Source: an uncultured Oscillospiraceae bacterium (GTDB lineage Bacteria; Bacillota; Clostridia; Oscillospirales; Ruminococcaceae). Taken from it: a stretch of 16,960 bases of DNA. The notes beneath the pieces were generated by a model. The model was not told the origin of the DNA. It saw only the letters and a list, made by a program, of their open reading frames with translations, and did not search any database. Positions 7,297 to 15,538 of this stretch are shown here, piece by piece. How positions within the stretch are numbered: position 1 is the first letter of the stretch; each line of letters starts with the position of its first letter. The stretch covers positions 1-16,960 of the forward strand of contig USLH01000036.1 in assembly GCA_900555435.1 (NCBI GenBank), read 5' to 3'. Position numbers and translations under genes: made by a program.

Positions 7297-8670
7297 TCAG
7301 TTTTTCGTCTCTTTTTCTTTCAGCTTTTCCACGATCAGGTGGGCGCATTTATTGATGTCGCCGCAGCCTAAGGTCAGGATCAGGTCGCCGGGCCGGGCGT
7401 TTTTTACGACGTAATCGGCGATCTCCGGGAAGTCCGGGAACCAGACGCAGCCGTGGATCTTTGCCGCCAGGTCTTTGGCATAGATGTTGTAGGTGTTCTT
7501 TTCTCTAGACCCCATGATTTCGGACAGCACAACAAAGTCGGCGTGGGAGAGGACGCGGGCAAAGTCGTCCAGAAGTGTAGCGGTGCGGGAATAGGTGAAG
7601 GGCTGGTGAACCGCCCAGACCCGCTTGAAGGGCAGGGCTTTGGCGGCTTTTAAGGTGGCTTCGATCTCGGTGGGGTGGTGGCCGTAGTCGTCGGCTACGG
7701 TGATGCCGTCGATCTTTCCTAAGACCTCAAAGCGGCGCTGGGCGCCATGGAAGGCATTGAGGCCGGCGGCGCACTGCTCCCAAGTGGCACCTGCTTCGTG
7801 GGAAGCCACGCAGGCGGCGATGGCGTTCAAGATATTATGGTCGCCGGGGATGTGGAGGGTGATCCGAGTCAGAACCTCCTCTTTCCGGCAAAGGTCGAAG
7901 GAGAGGGTCACGCCATCCACATGCACGATGTTTTTGGGATAGTAGTCGTTGGTGGGGGCATAGCCGAAAGTGAGGATGCGTTTATCAAGGCCGGAGACGG
8001 CTTTTTGGGTATTCAGGTCATCGCCGTTGACGATAAGGACCTTGGTGGCCTTTTCGGCAAACTTCCGGAAGGAGGCGATGAGGTTCTCCATGGTCTTGAA
8101 GTAATCCAGATGGTCGGCGTCGATGTTCAGGATCACGGCAATATCGGGATAGAGCTTTAAGAAGGTGTCCACGAATTCACAGGCTTCGCAGACCATGACG
8201 GGGCTTTTTCCCACCCGGCCGCTGCCGTGGATGGCAGGGAGCTTACCGCCGATGACGCAGGTGGGGTCGATGCCGGCGTCCAAGAGAATCTGGGTGGTCA
8301 TGGAGGTGGTGGTGGTCTTGCCGTGGGTGCCGCTGATGCAGACGGCATCGGAATAGTGAGCGGTGATCTCCCCTAACAGGACGCTGCGCTCAATGGTGGG
8401 GACGCCGCTTTTCCGGGCGGCGATGAGTTCGGGGTTGTCGGGCATGATGGCGGCGGTGTGGACGATCAGATCAGCGCCTTCGATGTTTTCCGCCTTTTGC
8501 CCCAAGGTGACGGGGATGCCCATTTCCCGCACCATTTGGAGGGTGTCGGTCTCGTTATTGTCGGAGCCGGTGAGGTAGTAACCTTTGGCGTGGAGGATCT
8601 GGGCCAGTGGAAACATTCCGGAGCCTCCGATTCCGATGAAGTGGATGTGGCGTTTGTTTTCGAGATACAT
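7297..8670 (-). CDS. murC: UDP-N-acetylmuramate--L-alanine ligase
   Basis: Mur ligase of 457 aa that adds L-alanine to UDP-MurNAc in cytoplasmic peptidoglycan precursor synthesis, using ATP. The N-terminal nucleotide-sugar domain opens with HFIGIGGSGMFPLAQIL (10-26). The ATP loop is GTHGKTTTT (114-122). EACE (162-165), NIDADHLDYF (182-191) and YGHHPTEI in the C-terminal half are typical MurC motifs. The ATG at 8670 has GGAAAGGAAG upstream; the open frame extends to 8718 but that part overlaps recG. It starts 19 nt after the recG stop, and the ribosome site touches that stop, so recG and murC are co-transcribed. Confidence 0.96.
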   Translation of the reverse strand: MYLENKRHIHFIGIGGSGMFPLAQILHAKGYYLTGSDNNETDTLQMVREMGIPVTLGQKAENIEGADLIVHTAAIMPDNPELIAARKSGVPTIERSVLLGEITAHYSDAVCISGTHGKTTTTSMTTQILLDAGIDPTCVIGGKLPAIHGSGRVGKSPVMVCEACEFVDTFLKLYPDIAVILNIDADHLDYFKTMENLIASFRKFAEKATKVLIVNGDDLNTQKAVSGLDKRILTFGYAPTNDYYPKNIVHVDGVTLSFDLCRKEEVLTRITLHIPGDHNILNAIAACVASHEAGATWEQCAAGLNAFHGAQRRFEVLGKIDGITVADDYGHHPTEIEATLKAAKALPFKRVWAVHQPFTYSRTATLLDDFARVLSHADFVVLSEIMGSREKNTYNIYAKDLAAKIHGCVWFPDFPEIADYVVKNARPGDLILTLGCGDINKCAHLIVEKLKEKETKN

Positions 8671-8689
8671 GGTCGTTCTTCCTTTCCGC

Positions 8690-10729
8690 TTAGTTCCAGC
8701 CGTCTTTGTTCTGATCAAATAAGGCCGTAAGGACTGCCCCGATGGCTTCGTGACCGGGGGCTTTTAATTCCGGATCCGTCCGCAGAAGGGTGCGGGCGGC
8801 AGTTTGTGCTTCGGTAAAGAGGTCTTTGTCCTCCAAAAGGTCAGCAATGGCGAGGGCGGGCATCCCGTGCTGGCGGTTTCCGAAAAAGTCACCGGAGCCC
8901 CGGAGCTTTAAGTCCTCCCTTGCGATGACGAAGCCGTCGGAGGTGTTTTTCATGACGGAGAGCCGCCGGCGGTTTTCCTCGCTTTCGTTGTCGGAGACGA
9001 GGATGCAGTAGGAGCGGCGCTTTCCCCGTCCCACCCGCCCCCGGAGCTGGTGGAGCTGGGCCAAGCCGAAGCGCTCGGCGTTTTCCACCATCATGATGGT
9101 GGCGTTTGGGACGTCGACGCCCACCTCCACCACGGTGGTGGAGACCAGAAGCTGGATCCGGTTCGCTTTGAAATCCGTCATGACGGCATCCTTTTCCGCC
9201 GGCTTCATCCGGCCGTGGAGCAGCCCTACGGTGCAGCCGGGGAGCTGCCGGGCCAGACGTTCCTGATATTGGGTCGCCGCCAGCAGCTCGCTGTCGGAAT
9301 CCTCCACTAAGGGACAGACGATGTACGCCTGCTCTCCCTCAGTCAAATGCTCCTGAATGAAATGGAGCGCCCGTTCCCGGTTGTCGGAGTGAATCACCAG
9401 AGTTTCCACCGGCTGGCGGCCTTTCGGCAGCTCATCCAGCACGGAGATGTCCAAGTCCCCGTAAAGGATCAGCGCCAGCGTCCGGGGAATGGGGGTGGCG
9501 GACATGACTAAGCTGTGGGGACTGTCGCCCTTCCCGGCCAAGAGCCGCCGCTGCTCCACGCCGAAGCGGTGCTGCTCGTCGGTGACCACCAGCCCTAAGG
9601 AGCAAAACTCCGTGGACTGCTGCACCAGGGCGTGGGTGCCGGCGATCACGTCGAATTCCCCGGCGGCGATGGCGGCTTTCCGCTCCGCTTTCTGCTTGGG
9701 AGTCAGGGATCCGGTAAGAAGGCAGACCCGGACGCCTAAGGGTTCCAGTACCTTTCCGAAGGTGGCAGCGTGCTGGCCGGCTAAAATTTCAGTAGGGGCC
9801 ATGATGGCGGTCTGGAAGCCGTTTTTGGCGGTGGCGTAGGCGGCTGCGGCGGCCACCATGGTTTTTCCGGAGCCGACGTCGCCCTGCAGCAGGCGGTTCA
9901 TGGGGTAGGGCTTCTGCATATCGGCTAAGATCTCGTCGATGGCCTTTTTCTGGGCGCCGGTAAGGGAGAAGGGGAGGGAGGTTTCAAAGGGGGAGAGATC
10001 CACCTTCGAAAGCCGCACGGCTGTCGCCGACCGCTCCCGTCCCCTCAGGCGGATGAGCCCTAAGGAGAGGGTGAAAAATTCCTCGAAGACCAGCCGCCGC
10101 CGTGCGATGTCGTAGGCTTCCTTTCCTTGGGGGAAGTGGATGTTCTCGATGGCGTAGCGGAGCTGGCACAGTTCCTTTTCCCGTAAGATCTCCCGGGGCA
10201 TGGGGTCGGAAAGCAGTTCGGCGAAGCGGCTGACGGCCTCCGCCATATTGGAGGAGACCATGCCGTTTGACAGCCCTTCGGTCAGGTTATAGACCGGACG
10301 GAGGACGCCGGCGTCCTTTTCTTCGATGTAAGAGGACATGGCTAGCTGCAGCCGGCCGTCCGATTTGGAAAAACGTCCGGCGAAGACATACTCCTCCCCG
10401 GCTTTCATTCCATAGTATGCGTATTCGTTGTTGAAAATCGTCACCTGAAAGTTGGAAACGCCGTCGTTGGCCAGAAGTTTATAGAGGACCAGTCCCTTCC
10501 GGATGGGCGCCGGCGGGAATCGGCGGACAACGACCCCTTTGATGACGCAGCTTTCCTCTTCCGGACATTCCGCCGCCGGGAGGGGGGAGGTATAGTCCAG
10601 GTATGTCCGGGGGTAAAAACGGAGCAGATCGCCAACGGTGCGGATCCCCAGCTTTTCATAAAGGGCGGCACGCTTTGCCCCTACGTTTTTCAAAACGGTC
10701 ACTGGGGAGAAAAGCCCCTCTTCCGACAT
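8690..10729 (-). CDS. recG: ATP-dependent DNA helicase RecG
   Basis: Superfamily 2 helicase of 679 aa, full length, that remodels stalled replication forks and Holliday junctions. The N-terminal wedge/OB region covers about residues 60-150. Walker A is GDVGSGKT (283-290), the DExH box is DEQH (384-387), and motif III is SATPIPRT (410-417). The C-terminal half holds STTVVEVGVDVPNA and QLRGRVGRG, typical helicase motifs V and VI. The ATG at 10729 was chosen for its AAAGGAGGGA site 5 nt upstream; twelve codons upstream are open but overlap the preceding terminator region. murC follows after 19 nt. Confidence 0.97.
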   Translation of the reverse strand: MSEEGLFSPVTVLKNVGAKRAALYEKLGIRTVGDLLRFYPRTYLDYTSPLPAAECPEEESCVIKGVVVRRFPPAPIRKGLVLYKLLANDGVSNFQVTIFNNEYAYYGMKAGEEYVFAGRFSKSDGRLQLAMSSYIEEKDAGVLRPVYNLTEGLSNGMVSSNMAEAVSRFAELLSDPMPREILREKELCQLRYAIENIHFPQGKEAYDIARRRLVFEEFFTLSLGLIRLRGRERSATAVRLSKVDLSPFETSLPFSLTGAQKKAIDEILADMQKPYPMNRLLQGDVGSGKTMVAAAAAYATAKNGFQTAIMAPTEILAGQHAATFGKVLEPLGVRVCLLTGSLTPKQKAERKAAIAAGEFDVIAGTHALVQQSTEFCSLGLVVTDEQHRFGVEQRRLLAGKGDSPHSLVMSATPIPRTLALILYGDLDISVLDELPKGRQPVETLVIHSDNRERALHFIQEHLTEGEQAYIVCPLVEDSDSELLAATQYQERLARQLPGCTVGLLHGRMKPAEKDAVMTDFKANRIQLLVSTTVVEVGVDVPNATIMMVENAERFGLAQLHQLRGRVGRGKRRSYCILVSDNESEENRRRLSVMKNTSDGFVIAREDLKLRGSGDFFGNRQHGMPALAIADLLEDKDLFTEAQTAARTLLRTDPELKAPGHEAIGAVLTALFDQNKDGWN

Positions 10730-10749
10730 GGCGATCCCTCCTTTCCGGG

Positions 10750-10783
10750 AAAAAAGCAAGCCCATTGCTCGGCAATGGGCTTG
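10750..10783 (-). terminator. Intrinsic terminator of yloU-yloV, just upstream of recG
   Basis: Read on the minus strand, a perfect 12-bp stem (CAAGCCCATTGC with GCAATGGGCTTG) has a 3-nt loop and is followed by C and six T (10755-10750). It lies only 14 nt after the yloV stop, and the T-run ends 21 nt before the recG ATG. I see no convincing promoter between it and recG. Confidence 0.85.
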
Positions 10784-10796
10784 AGCGGAAAACGAA

Positions 10797-12449
10797 TTAT
10801 TCCACCGAAACGATGTAGTAGTAAACCGGCTGTCCGCCGTTGATGAGGTTCACTTCCAGATTGGCGGAGAGCTTGGATTTCAAGAGCTCGCAGGCCTCCT
10901 GCGCCTGATCGTCGGTGACATCGGCGCCGTAAAGGACAGTGATAAAGCTGGAATCCTTCCGGACAAGGGAGCGGGTCAGCTTGTAAAGCGCCTTGGTCAG
11001 GTCTTTTTCCACAAAGCTCAGCTTGCCGTTTTCCAGCGCTAAGATCTCGCCGGCTTTGATGTTATGGCCGTCGAAGTCGCTGTCCCGGGCGGCAAAGGTG
11101 ATCTGGCCGGTCTGGACCCGGGAGAAGGCTTCGGTCATCAGCACCTGATTATCATTGAAAGAAGCATCAGGGTCAAAGGCCAGCATGGCGGAGATGCCTT
11201 GGGGGATGCTGACCGTCTGGAGCACGCAGACCCGGCGGTCTGCCAGCTTCACGGCCTGTTCCGCCGCCATGATGATGTTTTTGTTGTTGGGGAGGACAAA
11301 AACGGTCTGGGCGGGGGTGGCATGGATCGCACGGAGGATGTCGTCGGTGCTGGGATTCATGGTCTGGCCGCCGGTGACTACGTTGTTGACGCCTAAATCG
11401 GTGAAGAGGGAGCTGACGCCCTGTCCGGCCGCTACGGCGACAAAGCCGAAGGGGATCTCCGGATCCACGGGAACGTAGGAGGAATCCTCCTCCTTCTGCT
11501 CGGCCTCTTCCACCTGAGCGGAGTGCTGCTCCTTCATGTTTTCGATCTTCATCTTGGTCAGGGAGCCGAACTTCAGGCCGCTTTCCAAAGCGTCGCCCGG
11601 GTGGTTGGTGTGGACGTGGACTTTGATGATAGTTTCGTCGTCCACCACAACGACGGAGTCGCCGATGGACTCCAGATACGCTCGGAGCTTTAAAGCGTCT
11701 TCGGCGTTGGGAGCTTTTTCCACGATGAATTCGGTGCAGTAGGTGTTCTTGATGTCTCCGCTGGCTTCCGCAACGGCGGAACGCCTGGGCTTGGGAGCCT
11801 CGGGTGCGGCGGCAGCAGCCTGCGCTTCCGGACGGGCTACGGGGCCGCCCTCAAAAACGGCAAGCATGGCGCCGAAGATCACGGTAAATCCCTTGCCGCC
11901 TGCGTCTACTACACCGGCTTTTTTCAGCACGGGGAGCATTTCGGGGGTCTTAAGAAGGGTCTCCTCCGCCTGAGCGACGATGGCCCGGAAGACGGTGAGG
12001 GCGTCGTTTGTCTGGTTTGCCACTTCCTGGGCTTTTTCCGCTGCTTCCCGGGCGACGGTGAGGATGGTGCCTTCCGTGGGCTTCATGACCGCTTTATAAG
12101 CGGCTGCAACGCCTTCGCTGAGGGCTTCGGCGAAATCGACGCCGGTGGCTTCCACCTTACCCTTCATTCCCTTGCTGAACCCACGGAACAGTAGGGAGAG
12201 GATAACGCCGGAGTTGCCTCTGGCGCCCCGCAGCAGGGCGGAGGCAGCGACCTTGGCGGTCTCCGAAACAGTGGGCTCTTTTAAAAGCTCCAGTTCCCGG
12301 GTGGCTGCGCCGATGGTCATGGACATATTGGTGCCGGTATCCCCGTCGGGGACAGGGAAAACGTTCAGCTCGTCAACCTTCTGCTTCTGGTTGGCGATGG
12401 TGTAAGCTGCCGAAACGATGGCGTCCCGCAGCTGGCTTCCGTTAATCAA
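10797..12449 (-). CDS. yloV: DAK2-domain protein YloV, fatty acid kinase catalytic subunit-like (FakA)
   Basis: 550 aa, the usual length of YloV/FakA. In the characterised family it phosphorylates FakB-bound fatty acids. The N-terminal DAK2 nucleotide domain has the metal-binding motif PVPDGDTGTNMSMT (32-45), ALLRGARGNSGVI (71-83) and DAGGKGF near residue 185. A low-complexity Ala/Pro/Glu linker (about 207-235) precedes the middle domain with IIKVHVHTNHPGDALE, and the C-terminal DegV-like part follows. No fakB gene is in the window. The start is TTG at 12449, supported by AAGGAG 8 nt upstream; there is no ATG alternative. It follows the Asp23/YloU gene after 59 nt, as in Bacillus, and ends at a terminator. 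Confidence 0.92.
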   Translation of the reverse strand: MINGSQLRDAIVSAAYTIANQKQKVDELNVFPVPDGDTGTNMSMTIGAATRELELLKEPTVSETAKVAASALLRGARGNSGVILSLLFRGFSKGMKGKVEATGVDFAEALSEGVAAAYKAVMKPTEGTILTVAREAAEKAQEVANQTNDALTVFRAIVAQAEETLLKTPEMLPVLKKAGVVDAGGKGFTVIFGAMLAVFEGGPVARPEAQAAAAAPEAPKPRRSAVAEASGDIKNTYCTEFIVEKAPNAEDALKLRAYLESIGDSVVVVDDETIIKVHVHTNHPGDALESGLKFGSLTKMKIENMKEQHSAQVEEAEQKEEDSSYVPVDPEIPFGFVAVAAGQGVSSLFTDLGVNNVVTGGQTMNPSTDDILRAIHATPAQTVFVLPNNKNIIMAAEQAVKLADRRVCVLQTVSIPQGISAMLAFDPDASFNDNQVLMTEAFSRVQTGQITFAARDSDFDGHNIKAGEILALENGKLSFVEKDLTKALYKLTRSLVRKDSSFITVLYGADVTDDQAQEACELLKSKLSANLEVNLINGGQPVYYYIVSVE

Positions 12450-12466
12450 TGGAACCGCTCCTTATC

Positions 12467-12481
12467 CGGCGCAAAGCGCCG
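12467..12481 (-). promoter_or_regulatory. Short intercistronic hairpin before yloV
   Basis: CGGCGC and GCGCCG form a perfect 6-bp stem with a 3-nt loop, 3 nt upstream of the yloV Shine-Dalgarno (AAGGAG). There is no T-run, so it is not a terminator. It may stabilise the downstream message or set the expression ratio of the two genes. Confidence 0.35.
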
Positions 12482-12508
12482 ATCCTTATTTTCTAAACCT
12501 GCGCTTTT

Positions 12509-12862
12509 TCAGTTGGTGCGCATCCCGTCTACGAAGACGTTGACGTGATCCACCTGAATGCCGGTGACGTCTTCCACCGTGTAGCTGACCTTGTGCATGA
12601 TGCTCTTGACGATGGCGGAGACGTTGGTGCCGTACATGACGATAATGTGCAGGTCAATGATGAGCTTTCCGTTCCGGGTGCGGATCTTTACGCCCCGGGA
12701 AGCCTCCCGGCTGCGGAATACCTTGCTCAGGACACCCTGAGCGGGGTCGGAAACGGCCATACCGGCTACGCCGAAGCAGCTGGTTGCCGTTGCGCCCACC
12801 AAATTGACGAAAAAGTTCTGGGACATATCAATGGTTCCCAGATGGTTTTTGAGTCTTACCAT
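12509..12862 (-). CDS. yloU: Asp23/Gls24 family protein (YloU-like)
   Basis: 117 aa from the ATG at 12862, a typical single-domain DUF322/Asp23 protein. Seen in the sequence: GVAGMAVSDP (31-40), a basic stretch, then DLHIIVMYGTNVSAIVKSI (70-88) and VDHVNVFVDGMR (104-115), the conserved core of the family. In Gram-positive bacteria these cytoplasmic proteins are associated with the cell envelope or with fatty acid kinase neighbours; the biochemical role is not settled. The start was chosen because AAGGAGG lies 7 nt upstream. The frame is open 21 codons further, but that region is leader. It is the first gene of the yloU-yloV operon. Confidence 0.9.
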   Translation of the reverse strand: MVRLKNHLGTIDMSQNFFVNLVGATATSCFGVAGMAVSDPAQGVLSKVFRSREASRGVKIRTRNGKLIIDLHIIVMYGTNVSAIVKSIMHKVSYTVEDVTGIQVDHVNVFVDGMRTN

Positions 12863-12867
12863 AAACA

Positions 12868-12929
12868 AACCTCCTTCTATGAGAAAGTGCGGCTTTTCTC
12901 CGGGAAAAGGGAGGTTCATCCGCACGGAT
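12868..12929 (-). promoter_or_regulatory. Leader that can sequester the yloU ribosome binding site
   Basis: In the minus-strand transcript AACCUCC (12916-12910) is exactly complementary to the Shine-Dalgarno GGAGGUU (12874-12868). Immediately after the anti-Shine-Dalgarno lies a 6-bp hairpin, CUUUUC (12909-12904) with GAAAAG (12898-12893). A further dyad, ATCCGTGCGGAT (12929-12918), sits just before it. Together they could fold into a stacked structure that hides the ribosome site. Translational control is inferred. Confidence 0.45.
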
Positions 12930-12962
12930 CCTGGTTTCTGGACGAAGGGTATTCTTATTCAT

Positions 12963-12991
12963 ATTTTACCCGAAAGTCCCCTTTTTGTCAA
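12963..12991 (-). promoter_or_regulatory. Housekeeping promoter of yloU-yloV
   Basis: On the minus strand a perfect TTGACA (12991-12986) and TAAAAT (12968-12963) have a 17-nt spacer. The predicted start near 12956 leaves a leader of about 94 nt before yloU. Confidence 0.8.
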
Positions 12992-13017
12992 GGAAAAACG
13001 GCAAAAGAGCCCCTGCG

Positions 13018-13046
13018 GCATAGGATCCGGGATTCCTGCATAAACT
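13018..13046 (+). promoter_or_regulatory. Possible sporulation sigma (SigE-like) promoter of spoIIP
   Basis: GCATAG (13018-13023) and CATAAACT (13039-13046) are 15 nt apart and loosely resemble the -35 and CATACAnT -10 of mother-cell sigma-E promoters. No good housekeeping promoter is visible here. SpoIIP is made under sigma-E in Bacillus, so the position makes sense, but the match is imperfect. Confidence 0.35.
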
Positions 13047-13078
13047 TTTTCTAAGACAGGGAAAAGGAGGGGAGCGGG

Positions 13079-14230
13079 ATGCGGACTCGTCTGCGCCGGA
13101 GAAACCGTCTGAAACGGCTTTTTCCCGGGCTTTTTCTGGCGGCAGCTTTGCCCGTGACAGCATGGCTGCTTTTCAAGGCGGTCCCCGGGCTTTCCGGTTA
13201 TGCGGTGAAGGCCGGGATCGTTTCGGCGGGGCTTCTGCTTCCGGAGGGAGGACTGGCCCTGCTGCAGGGGGAAAGAGAGGTGTCGGAAGAGCCGGCTTCA
13301 TCTGTTCCAGAGCCTGTCGTCACCGTTTCCCTTCCGGAGGAAAGCGAAGAGCCCATTGAACCGCCTTCTTCGGAAGCGGAAAGCAGTGTCCTTCCGGCGG
13401 AACCAGAGCCGGATCCGGAGATCCCGGAGGAGTATCAGGCCACCCTGCTCCACAAAACCTACACGGCACCGTCTTCTTCCATCTATATCCCGCTGAAAAA
13501 CGGGTATGTTAAGAATTGCACGTCGGTTTCCCGGGAGGAAATTTTGAAGCGGGCATCGGAGCTGCCGGCGTTTTCCCTTTCGGACACCGACGAGCCGCAG
13601 GTGCTCATCATGCACACCCATACCACCGAAAGTTATATGCCCTTCCGGGGGGATCTTTATGACACCCGGACGTCCTTCCGCACCACCGACAACCGTCAAA
13701 ATATGGTGGCGGTGGGAAACCGGATCGAGGAAGAGTTGAAGGCGGCGGGAATCGGGGTGCTCCACGATGTGACCCAACACGATTATCCGTCCTACAACGG
13801 CTCTTATCAACGTTCCCGGAAAACGGTGGAACAATACCTTGCGGAATATCCGTCCATCCGGGTGGTGCTGGATATTCACAGGGACGCCATCGTCTCCGGC
13901 GATACGGTGACAGCGCCTTCAGCTGAGATCGAGGGGAAGAGTGCGGCACAGATCATGATCATTTCCGGCTGCGACGACGGGACGATGGACTATCCGAATT
14001 ACGGGGAAAATCTGCAGTTTTCCATCGCCTTGCAGGAGCAGCTGGAGGGGATGTATCCGGGGCTGACCCGGCCGATCCTTTTCGATTACCGGCTTTACAA
14101 TCAGGATCTGACCACCGGCTCCATCCTGATCGAGGTGGGAGGACACGGGAACACACTGGAGGAAGCCTGCTATTCCGGGGAGCTGATCGGGAAGGGGCTT
14201 TCGGAGCTGTTAGAGGGACTGAAAAAGTAA
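13079..14230 (+). CDS. spoIIP: Stage II sporulation protein P, peptidoglycan amidase/endopeptidase
   Basis: 383 aa. In the family it is the amidase/endopeptidase of the DMP complex (SpoIID-SpoIIM-SpoIIP) that removes septal peptidoglycan and drives forespore engulfment. A basic N-terminus precedes a hydrophobic segment at about 13-56 that may hold one or two membrane passes. An acidic Pro/Glu/Ser-rich linker spans about 67-117, and the amidase domain follows at about 170-380. Catalytic and metal motifs are HTHTTESY (179-186), LDIHRDA (264-270) and EVGGHGNTLEEA (352-363). The ATG has GGAGGGGAGC about 4 nt upstream. A small gene follows after 13 nt. SpoIID and SpoIIM are not in the window. Its presence indicates an endospore former. 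Confidence 0.95.
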   Translation: MRTRLRRRNRLKRLFPGLFLAAALPVTAWLLFKAVPGLSGYAVKAGIVSAGLLLPEGGLALLQGEREVSEEPASSVPEPVVTVSLPEESEEPIEPPSSEAESSVLPAEPEPDPEIPEEYQATLLHKTYTAPSSSIYIPLKNGYVKNCTSVSREEILKRASELPAFSLSDTDEPQVLIMHTHTTESYMPFRGDLYDTRTSFRTTDNRQNMVAVGNRIEEELKAAGIGVLHDVTQHDYPSYNGSYQRSRKTVEQYLAEYPSIRVVLDIHRDAIVSGDTVTAPSAEIEGKSAAQIMIISGCDDGTMDYPNYGENLQFSIALQEQLEGMYPGLTRPILFDYRLYNQDLTTGSILIEVGGHGNTLEEACYSGELIGKGLSELLEGLKK

Positions 14231-14243
14231 AGGAGGCCGCAGG

Positions 14244-14588
14244 ATGCGGGAAAAAGGGAGAAGTTTTTTGCTGGGATTCGTTCCCACGCTTTGCGTGTGG
14301 GGGCTGATCGCCGGGCTTTTGACGGTATGGGTCAACACCCAGTCTGTCCTGACACCTGAAACGCCGCTGGAATTTTCGGAGCCGGAAAGAGGAGCGTACG
14401 TCCTTATCGTGTTCGGGGAAGAGGTGCGCTGGCAGCTGCCGGAGCTGCCTTTTAAAGCGGAGCTTTTCTCTCGGTATCCGATCCTGATCCCCCGGAGCGT
14501 CCGGCTGGCTGCATGGGGAATCGAAAAGGGAATGGAAAGGCTGCCGGAAGGATGGCGGCAGGAGCTGGAAGGGGCGCTGTTCGGATAA
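14244..14588 (+). CDS. Small membrane-anchored protein downstream of spoIIP, unknown function
   Basis: 114 aa, starting at an ATG with AAAGGAGG upstream, 13 nt after the spoIIP stop. A basic start (MREKGR) and one hydrophobic helix at about residues 7-31 suggest a membrane anchor or uncleaved signal. The rest would face outward: an acidic stretch, then AYVLIVFGEEVRWQLPELPF, then a C-terminal amphipathic part with GIEKGMERLPEGW. I do not recognise the family. Co-transcription with spoIIP suggests a role in sporulation or the envelope, which is inference only. Its stop codon overlaps the terminator stem. Confidence 0.75.
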   Translation: MREKGRSFLLGFVPTLCVWGLIAGLLTVWVNTQSVLTPETPLEFSEPERGAYVLIVFGEEVRWQLPELPFKAELFSRYPILIPRSVRLAAWGIEKGMERLPEGWRQELEGALFG

Positions 14589-14623
14589 AAAATCTCCCGC
14601 CTTTTGAAGGCGGGAGATTTTTT
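14587..14623. terminator. Symmetric bidirectional terminator shared by converging genes
   Basis: A perfect 17-bp inverted repeat (14587-14603 with 14607-14623) has a 3-nt loop. It has six A at one end, six T at the other and a TCTCCCGCCTT core. It works on both strands. The TAA of the upstream gene (14586-14588) and the TAA of the minus-strand transporter (14622-14624) both overlap its ends. Confidence 0.92.
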
Positions 14624-15506
14624 ACAGATTCAAAAGCACGATGGCACAAACGCCGATGAGAATGCCCAGCTTTCCGGCCAGGTTCACCTTTTCCCGAAGG
14701 ACGATCATAGAGTAAAGGGAGATGGAAAGCATCGTCCCGCCCTGAATCACCGGGTAGAGGTAGGAGGCGGCCACTACGCCGCTCAAATAAGAGGTGAGGA
14801 TGTTTCCGCCGCCGGTGCCGATGGCGACCAGGGCGATGGGGAGCAGGGACTTGCGGATTACTGCGCCATCCTCTTTAAAGGTGCCGCCTTTCCCTTTTAA
14901 GCAGAGGCAGAGGAACAGGGAAAGGAGACAGGCGGAGGCGAAGGAAACAAGCATCATCTGCACCGACTGGGAGGGGACTTTTTCCCGATTGAGCCACTGA
15001 TGCTGATAGTACATGACTACGCTTAAGCTGCCGTTCCCGATAAAGGTCAGGGCACAGAGGAAAAGCCAGCGTTTGTTGAAGGTGCCGCCCTTGGCGCCGC
15101 CGGGGACGGTGATGCAGTAAAACGCCGCCAGGAACAGCAGGATCCCCACGATGGTCTTCCAATTTAAGGGATCGCCCCAGAAAAGCAGCCCTGCAACGGA
15201 GGGGATCAGCATACTGGCCGAAAAGAAAAAGCCGGTGTAAGAAAGAGGGCCGCTCTGCATGGCAAAGTAGTAAAATTCCAGCGTTGCAACAAACAAAGTG
15301 CCGAACAGCACGCCGTAGATCAGTGTTCCGATGCTGAAGGGCGGCTGGACGATCAGCGCCCAGATGAGCAATGCCGCGGCGATGATGCCGCTGGAGGTGG
15401 CGGTGCTTAAGATGTTCTGCCGCAGGGTGTGGGTCTTCACGTTCCGCAAAGCGGCGCTTTGAAAGAGGAAAAAGACAATGGCGAGGATGATCAGAACCGT
15501 ATTCAT
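14622..15506 (-). CDS. EamA/DMT-superfamily transporter
   Basis: 294 aa integral membrane protein with about ten predicted helices in two repeats. The first covers roughly residues 1-135, with LEFYYFAMQSGPLSYTGFFF and SMLIPSVAGLLFWGDPLNW. The second covers 145-294, with ASYLYPVIQGGTMLSISLYS and SMIVLREKVNLAGKLGILIG. The (S/G)xxxPxxxxxxxxxxxxExxxxxxxxG pattern near each repeat end is typical of EamA proteins. The substrate is unknown; relatives export amino acids or metabolites. The ATG has AAAGGAG upstream. It is monocistronic, with its own promoter and a shared terminator. Confidence 0.88.
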   Translation of the reverse strand: MNTVLIILAIVFFLFQSAALRNVKTHTLRQNILSTATSSGIIAAALLIWALIVQPPFSIGTLIYGVLFGTLFVATLEFYYFAMQSGPLSYTGFFFSASMLIPSVAGLLFWGDPLNWKTIVGILLFLAAFYCITVPGGAKGGTFNKRWLFLCALTFIGNGSLSVVMYYQHQWLNREKVPSQSVQMMLVSFASACLLSLFLCLCLKGKGGTFKEDGAVIRKSLLPIALVAIGTGGGNILTSYLSGVVAASYLYPVIQGGTMLSISLYSMIVLREKVNLAGKLGILIGVCAIVLLNL

Positions 15507-15538
15507 AAAAACGTCTCCTTTTTGTTGACATCCTTTTT

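Noticed and set aside
7453..8160. Plus-strand open frames opposite murC and recG
   Set aside because: They are antisense shadows of strongly conserved genes, with no ribosome sites and with composition caused by the opposite strand's codon bias.
12863..12925. Upstream start of the Asp23 protein in the leader
   Set aside because: The frame is open, but the ATG there has no ribosome site and the extension is not part of the Asp23 domain.
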